DNA from: CAVPRW01 sp046727435 [NCBI: bacterium]
GTDB taxonomy: Bacteria; Tectomicrobia; Entotheonellia; J063
Direction: 5' to 3'
DNA: 20,484 nt
NCBI GenBank assembly: GCA_046727435.1
Contig: JBKPCR010000198.1
Span: 1-20,484 of the forward strand
In this document: one piece after another, positions 6,736 through 14,266 of the stretch
How positions within the stretch are numbered: the stretch's first letter is position 1
How the letters are laid out: the number at the start of each line of letters is the position of its first letter
Notes under the pieces: model-generated
What the model saw: the letters and a program-made list of their open reading frames with translations, nothing else
What the model was told of the DNA's origin: nothing
Database searches by the model: none
Program-made: the position numbers and the translations under genes

Positions 6736-8514
6736 TCAGCGCGCGGTCGGCTGCGTGGCCTCTGGCTCTGGTATAGCGAGCGGCAGGCGCACCTCCACCG
6801 TCGTCCCCCGACCGAGGACGCTGCTGACGTCCAGGGTGCCGCCGTGGGCCTGGATGATGCGCAGGGCGATCGGCAGTCCCAACCCGGTGCCCTGCGGCTT
6901 GGTCGTAAAATACGGGTCGAAGATGCGCTCCAGCATGTCTGAGGTGATGCCACTCCCCGAGTCGATCACGGCCAGGCGCAACGCCTCCGCCTCCGCCGCA
7001 GCGCTCACCTGCACGGTTCCCCCTGGCGGGGTGGCCTGGAGAGCGTTGAGCAGGAGATTGATCAACGCCTGCTTGAGTTGCTGTGAGTCCACGACGAGGG
7101 CGGGCAACCCTGCCGGTACCCGAAGGGTCAAACAGACCGCGTGCGCCTTGGCCTCCGCTGCCATCAGGGCGGCCACCTCGTGGAGGAGTGTGGCCACCGC
7201 GACCGGCTCACGCTGCAGCGCCGGCGCCCGCGCCAGTTGTAAGAACTCTTGTACGATGCCGTTGAGACGTGCTACCTCGCCACGGATCACCGTGCACAGG
7301 TGGCGAAACTCCTCCTCCCCCTCGACGGGAGAGAATTCCCCCTGCAGCCGCTGAACTCCCATTCCGATGGCGTTCAGAGGATTACGTACCTCGTGAGCGA
7401 CCCCGGCGGCCAGATGTCCCAGGGCCGCCAGCCGCTCCTGACGGGTGAGGGCGCGCTCCAGGCCGCGCACCCGCTCATGGTGACGCGCCTGGGCGCGGAA
7501 GACCAGATGCATCCCCATCCCCCCGACCGCCAGGAGCCCCAGACTTGACGCGGACAGGATCAGGAGCGACCGCCGCCAGAGCGCGATGAGGTGCTCGGTC
7601 TTGAGCCCCACCCGCAGGAGTCCCAGCGCCGTATCTCCCAGGGGAAACGGCCGGACCACCTCGAGCCGCGGCAGGCCATCCTCGCCTACCAGCGTCCGGA
7701 GCGAGGGACGAGGTGCGCTCAAGGCCTGTCGGAGGAACGCATCCTCCGCCGTCGCGCCCACACGCGCGGCGTCCGTATGGGCCACGATCGTCAGCTCCGA
7801 GTTTTGGAGGCTGACGTACGCTATCATGGGGTTGCTGGCGAGGTCGTTCAGGAGTCGCTGCAGGCCAACCTCCTGGCGGAACCGGAGGATCTCGCCGGCA
7901 TCGGCGCTGATGGCGATAATCCCGGCGCCTTCTTGACGGCGAATCGCCACCGCATACTGCCGTCCGAGCCAAAAGCGCTGTTCCCCAAAGCCTTGCAGCG
8001 CCTGCTGCGCTTGCCCGCGCAGGAGTGGCTCGTACCAGTGACGCAGCATCGGGGGTAGGCCGCGCATCTCCATCCCGTGTCTGGCCAAGTGCTCCTGCAT
8101 CGGGGCCGGCAGCCTGATGGCGCTGCTGGCCAGGACGGTGCCCTGGGCGTCCAACACCTCGATACGGTCGAGTCCGTTGCGTGCGGCCAGCTCGGCCAGC
8201 AGCTGGTTCGAAAGCGGGAGTTGCTGAAGCAGGCGGTCGAGGAGCCGGGCGTGATCGAGGAGCCGCTGAGCAATGGCTTCTTCCAGGCGCTGGTTGGCCA
8301 ACAGGGCATTTCGCCCACTGGTTTCCAGGGCTTCTGTGAGCGCCAGCGCCAGGTCCTCTGACACCTGCCGGACGTTGCGAGCCTCCAGCCAGGCCCCCAA
8401 TACCCCGAGGCCCGCCACCAGGCCGACCAGGAGGAGTAGGGCGGCGAGCGCATAGCGCGCCTGCCACAGTTGGAGCCTGACCTCCGCCTGCCACCCAGGC
8501 CTCGTCCCGATCAC
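6736..8514 (-). CDS. Membrane sensor histidine kinase (ZraS-like)
   Basis: This 592-residue inner-membrane kinase has TM1 at about residues 20-42, a large periplasmic sensor region of about 270 residues, and TM2 at about 317-340 (SLLILSASSLGLLAVGG). HisKA follows with phospho-His374 in GVAHEVRNPLNAIG. The HATPase_c domain has its N box in QALINLLLNALQ, DSGSGI, FDPYFTT and GTGLGLPIA. There is no receiver domain. The start is a GTG at 8514 with an AGGGGG site 5 bases upstream. It lies between a Met/His-rich exported protein and an NtrC-type regulator, the gene content of the ZraPSR zinc/envelope-stress system. A metal or envelope signal is therefore inferred, not shown. Confidence 0.93.
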   Translation of the reverse strand: MIGTRPGWQAEVRLQLWQARYALAALLLLVGLVAGLGVLGAWLEARNVRQVSEDLALALTEALETSGRNALLANQRLEEAIAQRLLDHARLLDRLLQQLPLSNQLLAELAARNGLDRIEVLDAQGTVLASSAIRLPAPMQEHLARHGMEMRGLPPMLRHWYEPLLRGQAQQALQGFGEQRFWLGRQYAVAIRRQEGAGIIAISADAGEILRFRQEVGLQRLLNDLASNPMIAYVSLQNSELTIVAHTDAARVGATAEDAFLRQALSAPRPSLRTLVGEDGLPRLEVVRPFPLGDTALGLLRVGLKTEHLIALWRRSLLILSASSLGLLAVGGMGMHLVFRAQARHHERVRGLERALTRQERLAALGHLAAGVAHEVRNPLNAIGMGVQRLQGEFSPVEGEEEFRHLCTVIRGEVARLNGIVQEFLQLARAPALQREPVAVATLLHEVAALMAAEAKAHAVCLTLRVPAGLPALVVDSQQLKQALINLLLNALQATPPGGTVQVSAAAEAEALRLAVIDSGSGITSDMLERIFDPYFTTKPQGTGLGLPIALRIIQAHGGTLDVSSVLGRGTTVEVRLPLAIPEPEATQPTAR

Positions 8515-8587
8515 TGGGCCCCCTGACGTGCACCGCAGGACGCGGGATGACCCCCTGCGGCCATCCCGTACCGCATCTTGACCCTCG

Positions 8588-8908
8588 TTAGTTCGTCGTC
8601 TTCTTCTCCAAGGTATACCGCGGCAGGAACTGCTGGATGTAGTGCTCCGCGAAGATTTTCGCGCGCTCCTCTCGCTGCTCTGGGGTCAACGCCGCCGTCG
8701 CCATTGGGCATTCGGCCCCCTCCGGGCCCATCGCATGCGGGCCCCCCGCGCCCATCCCGGCGTGCGCCATGCCGTGCATGCCCGGTCCGCCCATCCCGCC
8801 GAAGCCGTGCACCTGCGCGAAGACCAAGCCAGGCCGCTGCACAAACACCACGATGCCCAGCAACAGAATGACGACCGCTATCCCCGCGATCACCGCTGTG
8901 CGTTTCAT
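8588..8908 (-). CDS. Small exported Met/His/Gly-rich protein (ZraP/Spy-like role)
   Basis: This 106-residue protein has an N-terminal membrane segment or uncleaved signal at about residues 4-27. A Gly/Met/His-rich stretch follows, with repeated GGMGGPGMHGMAH-type motifs and one CPM. The C-terminal part begins LTPEQREERAKIF, the kind of LTxEQ motif seen in the Spy/CpxP/ZraP group of periplasmic proteins. ATG at 8908 has AGGAGG 9 bases upstream. It is the first gene of a unit with the sensor kinase and sigma-54 regulator, and a -24/-12 promoter sits about 80 bases before its start. Copper or zinc binding by the Met/His stretch is a reasonable inference. Homology to ZraP itself is weak. Confidence 0.8.
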   Translation of the reverse strand: MKRTAVIAGIAVVILLLGIVVFVQRPGLVFAQVHGFGGMGGPGMHGMAHAGMGAGGPHAMGPEGAECPMATAALTPEQREERAKIFAEHYIQQFLPRYTLEKKTTN

Positions 8909-8937
8909 CAGAATATCCCTCCTGTTCTCAAGACCCT

Positions 8938-8953
8938 TCGACACATCGGTTGA
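8938..8953. promoter_or_regulatory. Imperfect TCGAC-N6-GTCGA site in the leader
   Basis: TCGAC-N6-GTTGA differs from the two upstream inverted repeats at one position. It lies about 40 bases downstream of the predicted sigma-54 start and 30 bases before the start codon. A negative-feedback site is one possibility. Confidence 0.35.
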
Positions 8954-9001
8954 GCCCAGCCCGTTTGCCAGGCTCTCCTTGACCGCCGCCCTCTTGGTAG
9001 G

Positions 9002-9016
9002 GCAACTTCTATGCCA
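9002..9016 (-). promoter_or_regulatory. Sigma-54 (-24/-12) promoter of the ZraPSR-like unit
   Basis: The minus strand reads TGGCAT-AGAAG-TTGC, one mismatch (C to T) from TGGCAC-N5-TTGC, with intact GG and GC at correct spacing. The predicted start is near 8990, giving a leader of about 82 bases before the ATG at 8908. The unit encodes a sigma-54 activator, so autoregulation is likely. Confidence 0.7.
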
Positions 9017-9126
9017 GCGGGGGTGACCAAGGGCTTGGCAAGCCGGCCGGTCGTACAGGGCCTCGCGCCAGGCGGTCGCTGGCCGACCGAGTGTGTGTCG
9101 AGAAGCGTAGTGACCGCTCCCGGCGT

Positions 9127-9142
9127 TCGACAACTTTGTCGA
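9127..9142. promoter_or_regulatory. Inverted repeat, likely enhancer (upstream activator) site 1
   Basis: TCGACAA-CT-TTGTCGA has 7-bp perfect arms. It is centred about 144 bp upstream of the predicted sigma-54 start. It shares the TCGAC-N6-GTCGA layout with the repeat starting at 9227. Confidence 0.6.
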
Positions 9143-9226
9143 CGGATCATTGGACACCATACCTCTCAACGGCCTGAGAGCGGCCCTGGATCCCTCAGAG
9201 GCATCCTCGACACCTTATGAGGCGCT

Positions 9227-9242
9227 TCGACAATCGCGTCGA
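9227..9242. promoter_or_regulatory. Inverted repeat, likely enhancer site 2
   Basis: TCGAC-AATCGC-GTCGA begins exactly 100 bp from site 1. Its centre is about 244 bp upstream of the predicted start. Single TCGACA half-sites occur at 9207 (this orientation) and 9096 (opposite orientation). Confidence 0.55.
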
Positions 9243-9460
9243 TCCAACGCAAACCAGGCCACCATTGACTCCGTTGGGTAAGTCAGTAGATGCCTCTCGC
9301 TGCTTTCTATGCACTCTCGTGATCATCTTCCCGTTGAAGAGCGATGAGGTCGTTATGGTGTGAGAAGGTGAGCTTTGGCCTTGCGCCCACAAATACTCCC
9401 CCCGTTCCTGAGGCGAGGGCTGCTGCTGTGCATGCCACCTTTCCCCAAGCACCTCCTGAC

Positions 9461-9498
9461 GAAGGCCGCGGCAGGCCGCGCGGCCGGCCACGGCCTTC
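9461..9498 (-). terminator. GC-rich hairpin downstream of the CoA-disulfide reductase gene
   Basis: Outer arms GAAGGCCG and CGGCCTTC (8 bp) enclose a second palindrome GGCCGCGCGGCC. It begins 7 bases beyond the stop at 9506. There is no T-tract on the minus strand, so it may be a factor-assisted terminator or 3'-end stabiliser. The rest of 9243-9460 holds no gene that I can support. Confidence 0.45.
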
Positions 9499-9505
9499 GC
9501 TCCCT

Positions 9506-11179
9506 TCAGTCGTGTTGCGTCGCCGTCTGCCAGGTGCGATACGATCCGCTGAGGTTGCGGACCCGGAAGCCATGCTGCAGGAGGATGCGACTGGCATAGT
9601 AGGAGCGCTGCCCGGAGCGACAGTAGGGGATGATTTCACGGTCTTTCGGCAATTCGTTGAGACGCGACCGCAGCGCCGGCAGCGGAATATGCACCGAACC
9701 GGGGATCCATCCCTCCCGGCGCTCGGCGTCGTCGCGCACGTCGAGGACTACGCTATCGTTGGGGTCGAGCGCCGCGAGTTCGTGCCAGTGAATGACCTGC
9801 ACGTCGCCATGCAGTACATTCTGCGCCGCCATGCCCGCCAGGTTCACCGGATCCTTCGCCGAGCTGAACGGCGGGGCATAGGCCAGCTCGAGCTCAGCCA
9901 GAGCATGCACCGTCATCCCCGCCTGCAAAGCCGTGGCCAACACATCGAGGCGCTTGTCCACGCCGTCACTGCCGACCACCTGCGCGCCCAGCAGTGTGCC
10001 GGTGCCCGGGGCATAGAGGAGCTTCAGCGCCAGCGGCTTGGCACCGGGATAATACCCGGCGTGCGAGCCCGGATGCAGATGCACCACCTCGGACGGCATG
10101 CCGGCCTGGCGTAACGCCTTCTCGCTGGCGCCGGTACAGGCGGCGGTGAGGTCAAACAGGCGGAGGATCGCGGTGCCCCACGTCCCCTGATACCGCGAGT
10201 CACGACCACAGATGTTGTCGGCCGCGATGCGCCCCTGGCGATTGGCCGGCCCAGCCAGCGGGATCAGACTCCAGGCGCCGGTGACCGCATCGCACACCTC
10301 GATCGCATCGCCCACGGCCCATATGTGCGGGTCGCTGGTCTGCAGGTGCTCGTTCACCCGGATGCCGCCGCGCGCGCCAATTTCCAGGCCCGCGTCGCGC
10401 GCCAGATCGATCTCGGGCCGGACCCCGAGCCCGAGGATGACCACGTCGGCGGGCAGTCGCGCGCCGCTCTGCAGCACGACCACCGACGCCGCCGCTCGTT
10501 CGCCGGCGGCCGGAGCCTCGAAGGCGGCCACGCCATCGTGGAGATGCAACGCCACCTGGTGGCGACGTAACTCCTGATGCAGCCACGCCGCCATCTCCGG
10601 GTCCAGGGGCGCCATCACCTGGGGGAGCGCTTCGGCGAGGGCCACCGACAGCCCACGCCGGCGCAACTGCTCGGCCATCTCCAGGCCGATGTAACCACCG
10701 CCCACGACCACGGCCCGGCGAGCCTGCTGCGCGTGGATCCAGGCCACGATCGCTTCGACGTCTGGCACGTTGCGCACGGTGAAATGCCCCGGCCGGTCGA
10801 TGCCCGGGATCGGCGGTTTCAAGGGCGCGGCTCCGGTGGAGAGCACCAGCGCATCATAGGGCTCTCGGACGTACGTGTTCGACGTAAGATCGTGGAGCTC
10901 GACGGCCCGCGTCCGCCGGTCGATGCGCACGGCTTCGGTTCGCACGCGCACGTCGAGGTGAAAGCGGCGTCGCAGGCTGTCGGGGGTATGCAGCAAGAGG
11001 GTGTCCCGGCCAGCGATTTCGCCGCCGACGAAATAGGGTAGGCCGCAATTGGCAAACGACACATGTGGGCCGCGCTCGACGACGATGATCTCAGCCTCCT
11101 CCGAGAGCCGGCGGGCGCGCGCTGCGGCACTGGCCCCGCCAGCGACCCCACCGATGATGACGATGCGTTTCCCAGCCAT
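9506..11179 (-). CDS. CoA-disulfide reductase with C-terminal rhodanese domain
   Basis: This 557-residue flavoprotein has FAD-binding GGVAGGASAAARARR at residues 9-23, active-site Cys45 in SFANCGLPY, NAD(P)-binding VVVGGGYIGLEMAEQL, and the FAD motif IWAVGDAIEV. The dimerisation domain runs to about residue 445. A rhodanese domain occupies about 460-555 with LDVRDDAERREGWIPGS and sulfur-carrier Cys520 in YCRSGQRS. Such fusions (CoADR-RHD, Npsr type) reduce CoA disulfide, persulfides or polysulfide using NAD(P)H, linking to sulfane-sulfur or redox balance. ATG at 11179 follows a purine-rich GGAGAGG stretch. A GTG at 11206 is in frame but overlaps the AGGAGG sequence. It appears to be a single-gene unit; its exact substrate is unknown. 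Confidence 0.93.
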   Translation of the reverse strand: MAGKRIVIIGGVAGGASAAARARRLSEEAEIIVVERGPHVSFANCGLPYFVGGEIAGRDTLLLHTPDSLRRRFHLDVRVRTEAVRIDRRTRAVELHDLTSNTYVREPYDALVLSTGAAPLKPPIPGIDRPGHFTVRNVPDVEAIVAWIHAQQARRAVVVGGGYIGLEMAEQLRRRGLSVALAEALPQVMAPLDPEMAAWLHQELRRHQVALHLHDGVAAFEAPAAGERAAASVVVLQSGARLPADVVILGLGVRPEIDLARDAGLEIGARGGIRVNEHLQTSDPHIWAVGDAIEVCDAVTGAWSLIPLAGPANRQGRIAADNICGRDSRYQGTWGTAILRLFDLTAACTGASEKALRQAGMPSEVVHLHPGSHAGYYPGAKPLALKLLYAPGTGTLLGAQVVGSDGVDKRLDVLATALQAGMTVHALAELELAYAPPFSSAKDPVNLAGMAAQNVLHGDVQVIHWHELAALDPNDSVVLDVRDDAERREGWIPGSVHIPLPALRSRLNELPKDREIIPYCRSGQRSYYASRILLQHGFRVRNLSGSYRTWQTATQHD

Positions 11180-11314
11180 CGATCCTCTCCCCTCCTTTGG
11201 TGACACCTACCCCCGTGGCGTTGGAGATTGACTGCCGCGTATTACCCAACAGAGTCACCGTTTCCTTGACGCTGCTAGGGAGTTCAACCGACCGTATGCC
11301 CTTACATCCAAGAT

Positions 11315-11428
11315 CTATGGGCGCACCTGCGCAAACGTCATCGGGGCGACGACGGCGGAGATGCCGAAGGCCAAGGCAATGGCGACCATGGTGTGGCCGA
11401 GAATGGAGACCAGCGCAATGCCGACCAC
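11315..11428 (-). CDS. Possible 37-residue hydrophobic peptide
   Basis: A short frame with a GTG start begins 6 bases after the cytochrome c stop. It encodes one hydrophobic segment (VVGIALVSILGHTMVAIALA...) and ends FAQVRP. It could be a small membrane peptide or the 5' remnant of a secreted-protein gene whose body was lost; an internal ATG gives something like a bare signal peptide. The ribosome site overlaps the start, so translation is uncertain. Confidence 0.25.
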   Translation of the reverse strand: MVGIALVSILGHTMVAIALAFGISAVVAPMTFAQVRP

Positions 11429-11434
11429 CCCCTC

Positions 11435-11767
11435 TCACCGAAGTGAGGAGAGGTAAACCGCCAATGCCTGAATCTCCTGCTCATTGAGGTCGATTTTGGG
11501 CATGTGTGCGGGGTGTTTTTGTGAAGCGGGATCCCGCAACCAGCCCGTGAGATATGGCAGCGCATATTGCGCGCCGACATGTGAGAGGTCGGGGCCGATC
11601 GGTGTGCCCACCTTGCCGACCGTGTGGCAGCCGAAACAGCCTTGCGTGAAGAAGAGCTTCTTGCCTTGCTCGATCAACACACTGCGGTCCTCGGCCAGGC
11701 CTGGGGCGGCGACGAACAGTACCGTCAGTCCGATTAACAGGGTGCATCGTGCCATGGCCACCGCCAT
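11435..11767 (-). CDS. Monohaem c-type cytochrome, periplasmic
   Basis: This 110-residue protein has a signal peptide (hydrophobic residues 8-22, cleavage near GLAED). The mature part is a small class I cytochrome c: haem motif CFGCH (Cys44, Cys47, His48), GPDLSHVG, and a likely axial Met89 in PAHMPKIDL, ending with the usual C-terminal helix. It is an electron carrier in the periplasm; its partners are not evident. The start ATG shares one base with the TAA stop of the upstream CBS gene (TAATG), indicating translational coupling. An internal ATG at 11755 would leave a shorter signal peptide. Confidence 0.92.
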   Translation of the reverse strand: MAVAMARCTLLIGLTVLFVAAPGLAEDRSVLIEQGKKLFFTQGCFGCHTVGKVGTPIGPDLSHVGAQYALPYLTGWLRDPASQKHPAHMPKIDLNEQEIQALAVYLSSLR

Positions 11768-12240
11768 TACTCCCCTCTAGTCTCTGCCACCCATCGTAAC
11801 ACATCCAGAGACGTCACAATCCCGCGGATCTGCTGATCCTCGTCCACCACAACGAGCCGATGGACGCCGCCCTCGGCCATGCGCGCCGCCACCTCGCGGA
11901 TGGGGGTGTCCTCCTGCACAGTGATGAGGTAGGGCGTCATCACATCCTTGACGGTGTCGGCCGGCAGCTCCTCGATCTGAAAGCCGCGGCTGGGATCGAG
12001 CGATTCATCGTAGGGCCGACGATAGAACGACGCCTCCACCGTCAGCTCCCGCTCCGTCGCCAACTCGTACTCCACGAGGTCGCTTTGCGAGATGACCCCC
12101 ACCAGGTGGCCCAGTTCGTCGACCACCGGGGTCCCGCTGATCCGCTCCTCCACCAAGATCTTGGCCACTTCCCGCAGGTCCATCGTGTCCGTCACGGTCA
12201 CCACGTTGGGATTCATGATGTTTTTCGCCACGCCTTTCAT
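11767..12240 (-). CDS. CBS-domain pair protein
   Basis: This 157-residue cytoplasmic protein is essentially two CBS motifs (Bateman module): residues about 5-60 (MNPNVVTVTDTMDLREVAKI, GTPVVDELGHLVGVISQSDL) and about 95-155 (VKDVMTPYLITVQEDTPIRE, HRLVVVDEDQQIRGIVTSLD). CBS pairs usually bind adenine nucleotides and act as energy or ligand sensors. No catalytic domain is attached. The start has GGGGAGG 8 bases upstream. It lies just after the zinc-ribbon gene and is coupled to the cytochrome c gene. Partner and ligand are unknown. Confidence 0.9.
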   Translation of the reverse strand: MKGVAKNIMNPNVVTVTDTMDLREVAKILVEERISGTPVVDELGHLVGVISQSDLVEYELATERELTVEASFYRRPYDESLDPSRGFQIEELPADTVKDVMTPYLITVQEDTPIREVAARMAEGGVHRLVVVDEDQQIRGIVTSLDVLRWVAETRGE

Positions 12241-12301
12241 GATGCTCGCCTCCCCTCTTGTGTATATCCCCGTTGCTCGCCGCCAGCGCCTTTGGCCGTC
12301 G

Positions 12302-12655
12302 CTAGCGACTGTCCTCCCCTCGGCCGGTCATGCGGGAGATCAGGTCGCCCAGCCAGCTCGCGTGTGCTTCGGGCGCCAAGGCCTCCAACTCGCCCGGGTC
12401 GAGCCACACCCCGCCGCAGCCGATGCAGCGGTCGATGCGCACGTCTCGGTAGATGGTCTCCTCCAGTTTGCGGCCACACTTCGGGCAGCGCAGGTGGCAC
12501 AGTTCGAGGATGGCCCCCTCCAATTCCTGTTGATCTTTCTCGCGCAACTGGGCGATGAGCTCACGGTCCTTCTACGCGAAATAGATGTCTTCCCGCGCGC
12601 GCTCGATATCGCGCCAGAGCTCGGTGTATTTGTCGAATTTCCCCCTTCCGTTCAT
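12302..12655 (-). pseudogene. zf-TFIIB zinc-ribbon protein interrupted by in-frame TAG
   Basis: The frame from ATG 12655 (GGGAGGAG ribosome site, 7-base spacing) encodes a small zinc-ribbon protein of the zf-TFIIB family. It has an N-terminal charged helix ending EDIYFA, then KDRELIAQLREKDQQELEG, then zinc ligands CPKCG and CIGCG with GVWLDPGELEAL. Family members read through EDxYFAxK.xELI without a break. Here codon 28 (12574-12572) is TAG, where a Lys-like residue is expected. Either the gene is a recent pseudogene, the base is a sequencing error, or the codon is read through. A TTG at 12547 could start an 81-residue product that keeps the whole zinc ribbon. The function of the family is unknown. 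Confidence 0.8.
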
Positions 12656-12683
12656 GGCGATTCTCCTCCCGTACAAACGTCCC

Positions 12684-12695
12684 CGGTTCGAACCG
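12684..12695. repeat. 12-bp palindrome in porB/zinc-ribbon spacer
   Basis: CGGTTCGAACCG is a perfect palindrome in the 52-base gap between the extended porB frame and the zinc-ribbon start. It is not part of a tRNA. It may be an operator or chance. Confidence 0.25.
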
Positions 12696-12707
12696 TCGTC
12701 GCCTTGC

Positions 12708-13643
12708 TCAGGCATTGACACTTGTCCAGTAGCGGTCCACGGCCTCTTGCATCGTGCAGAGGACGGCCTCCTGCCGGGCCGGCTCGAACAGGTGCCGAGA
12801 GCGGCCCTGGCCCTGCAAGTACTCCTCCACCGGACGCTAGCGCCGCTTGACGTAAGTGTGCGTCACCGCGCCGTGGACCGTCTCCTTCAACGGAAAGATC
12901 CCGCACTCGACTGCCAGCTTCGCATATTCTTGTGTCTGCGAGGGATCATAGAGCCAGCCGGTGGGGCACGGCGCGAAGGCCAGGAACAGCTTCGGCCCCT
13001 TGAACTGCTTTGCCTTTTCGAACTTACGCGCCAGGTCGACGGGATGCCTGGGCGACACCGGGGCGATGTACGGTGGGGTATGGGCCCGCCAGATCTCAAA
13101 GATATCCTTTTTGCCGCGGGGCTCGGCTGCGGGGAAGCCAGCGCCGCTGGCAGTGGTGGCGGGGCGGGCGGGGTAGGGAGTGGCACTGGACTGCTGCATG
13201 CCGGTGTTGCCGTAAGCCTCATTATCGTAGCAAATATACCAGTAATCGAGCTGGCGATAGAGCGTGCCGGAGATGGCCGAGAGCGCCATGTCATAGGTCG
13301 AGCCGTCCCCGGCGACGACCACCACCTGCATATCGTCCTTAGGCTGGAGCCTCCCAGTTTCGAGCAGGATGTCGAGGGCATCACGCACCCCTTGGGCGCC
13401 TGCGGGCGCGCTGCCCATGGTCGTATAGAGCCAGGAGCCGCGGAAAGGGGTGTAGGGGAACAGAGCCAGCAGCGTGAAACAGCCAGCGGCATTGACGAAC
13501 ACCACGCGCTCGCCCAGGACTTTGCTGGCCAGACGCAGAACCTCCAGACCCCCACAGCCGCCGCAGGCCGGCGTCCCCGCCAAGATAAATTCCTCACGCG
13601 CCAAGTCTTTGAGGTTCTTGTAGACCTTCAATGCCTCGCTCAT
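12708..13643 (-). pseudogene. porB: 2-oxoacid (pyruvate):ferredoxin oxidoreductase beta subunit with in-frame TAG
   Basis: This is the TPP-binding beta subunit. From ATG 13643 the frame encodes TPACGGCGG, the TPP/Mg motif GDGSTYDMALSAISG with YDNEAYGNTGMQQS, and GPKLFLAFAPCPTGWLYDP. After 268 codons a TAG (12839-12837) follows YVKRR. The same frame then continues for 42 codons as RPVEEYLQGQGRSRHLF ... EAVDRYW to a TGA at 12708, which is the normal C-terminal segment of PorB. Total length would be 311 residues, the usual size. So TAG interrupts an otherwise intact gene, and the truncated product lacks the C-terminal helix region. The start overlaps the porA stop (ATGA). The enzyme would cleave pyruvate/2-oxoacid to acyl-CoA with ferredoxin reduction, but its partner subunits are also broken here. 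Confidence 0.88.
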
Positions 13644-14266
13644 GCGACATCCCCCTTGCCGGCGATCTGCAGGAACGTCGCCATCTGGGCCTCTTCCCGG
13701 TCCGTATACAGCAGCCACGGCGGCATGGCCTCCCCGTTGGCGAGGCTGGCTTGCAGGTCATCCAGCATCTGGTCGAATTCGGCGCCGCTGAGATCTTTGC
13801 CTCCCAGCCCCCCGACATAGAAGAGGAGGAGCGGTCGGTCGCGTGCCCCATAGAGCGCTGAGGCGATCTCGGCGTACGTGATCCCCCCAAACCCCACCGA
13901 CAGATTCTGGTCGATGACCGCCACGGCCTTTCGCCCCCGCAGGGCGGCGGCGATGGCCCGGGTCGGGAATGGCCGCAGCAGGCGCAGCCGCAGCAGGCCC
14001 ACCGGTACACCTCGAGCGCGGAAGCGGTTGACCGCCGCCTTGCCCTTGGTGGCGAAGGCGTTGCTCATCACCAGCACGTAGTCGGCATCGTCCATGCGGT
14101 AGAGCTCCAGCACCCCATAGCGGCGGCCGAAGGCGTCGGCGAACTGCTGCGCCACCTCCTCGTGCACCACCAGGGCGTTCTGCGCCTCCGGGTGCGCCTG
14201 GTACTTGAAGAAGGAGTAGAGGGCACCACCGAGGACCGCCACCCCCTGCGCCATGGGGCGCGAGGC
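13640..14266 (-). pseudogene. porA: 2-oxoacid:ferredoxin oxidoreductase alpha subunit, C-terminal half only
   Basis: The frame matches the second half of PorA: VLGGALYSFFKYQAH, ALVVHEEVAQQFADAFGRRY, DADYVLVMSNAFATKGKAAV, VGLLRLRLLRPFP, RGRKAVAVIDQNLSVGFGG and FYVGGLGGKDL. The first ~200 residues, including the pyrimidine-binding domain, are absent. Directly upstream, in a different frame, is the start of the gamma subunit. An internal deletion (rest of gamma, delta, front of alpha) plus a frame change therefore joins them. An ATG at 14254 without a ribosome site exists. The coupling to porB (ATGA) is preserved, which argues that the operon was once intact. The fragment is not expected to be functional. 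Confidence 0.8.

Noticed and set aside
9195-9491. 98-codon minus-strand frame over the enhancer region
   Set aside because: It has no ribosome site or family match and covers the inverted repeat and hairpin, so regulatory DNA explains the stretch better.
12684-12695. GGTTCGAACC taken as a tRNA T-loop
   Set aside because: Flanking bases do not form the T stem, and no anticodon or acceptor arms are present in the 52-base gap.
12302-13643. Genome-wide reassignment of TAG as a firm conclusion
   Set aside because: At least two genes here end at TAG with meaningless sequence behind, and the interrupted genes lie in or beside a clearly decaying region, so ordinary nonsense mutation is the simpler reading.
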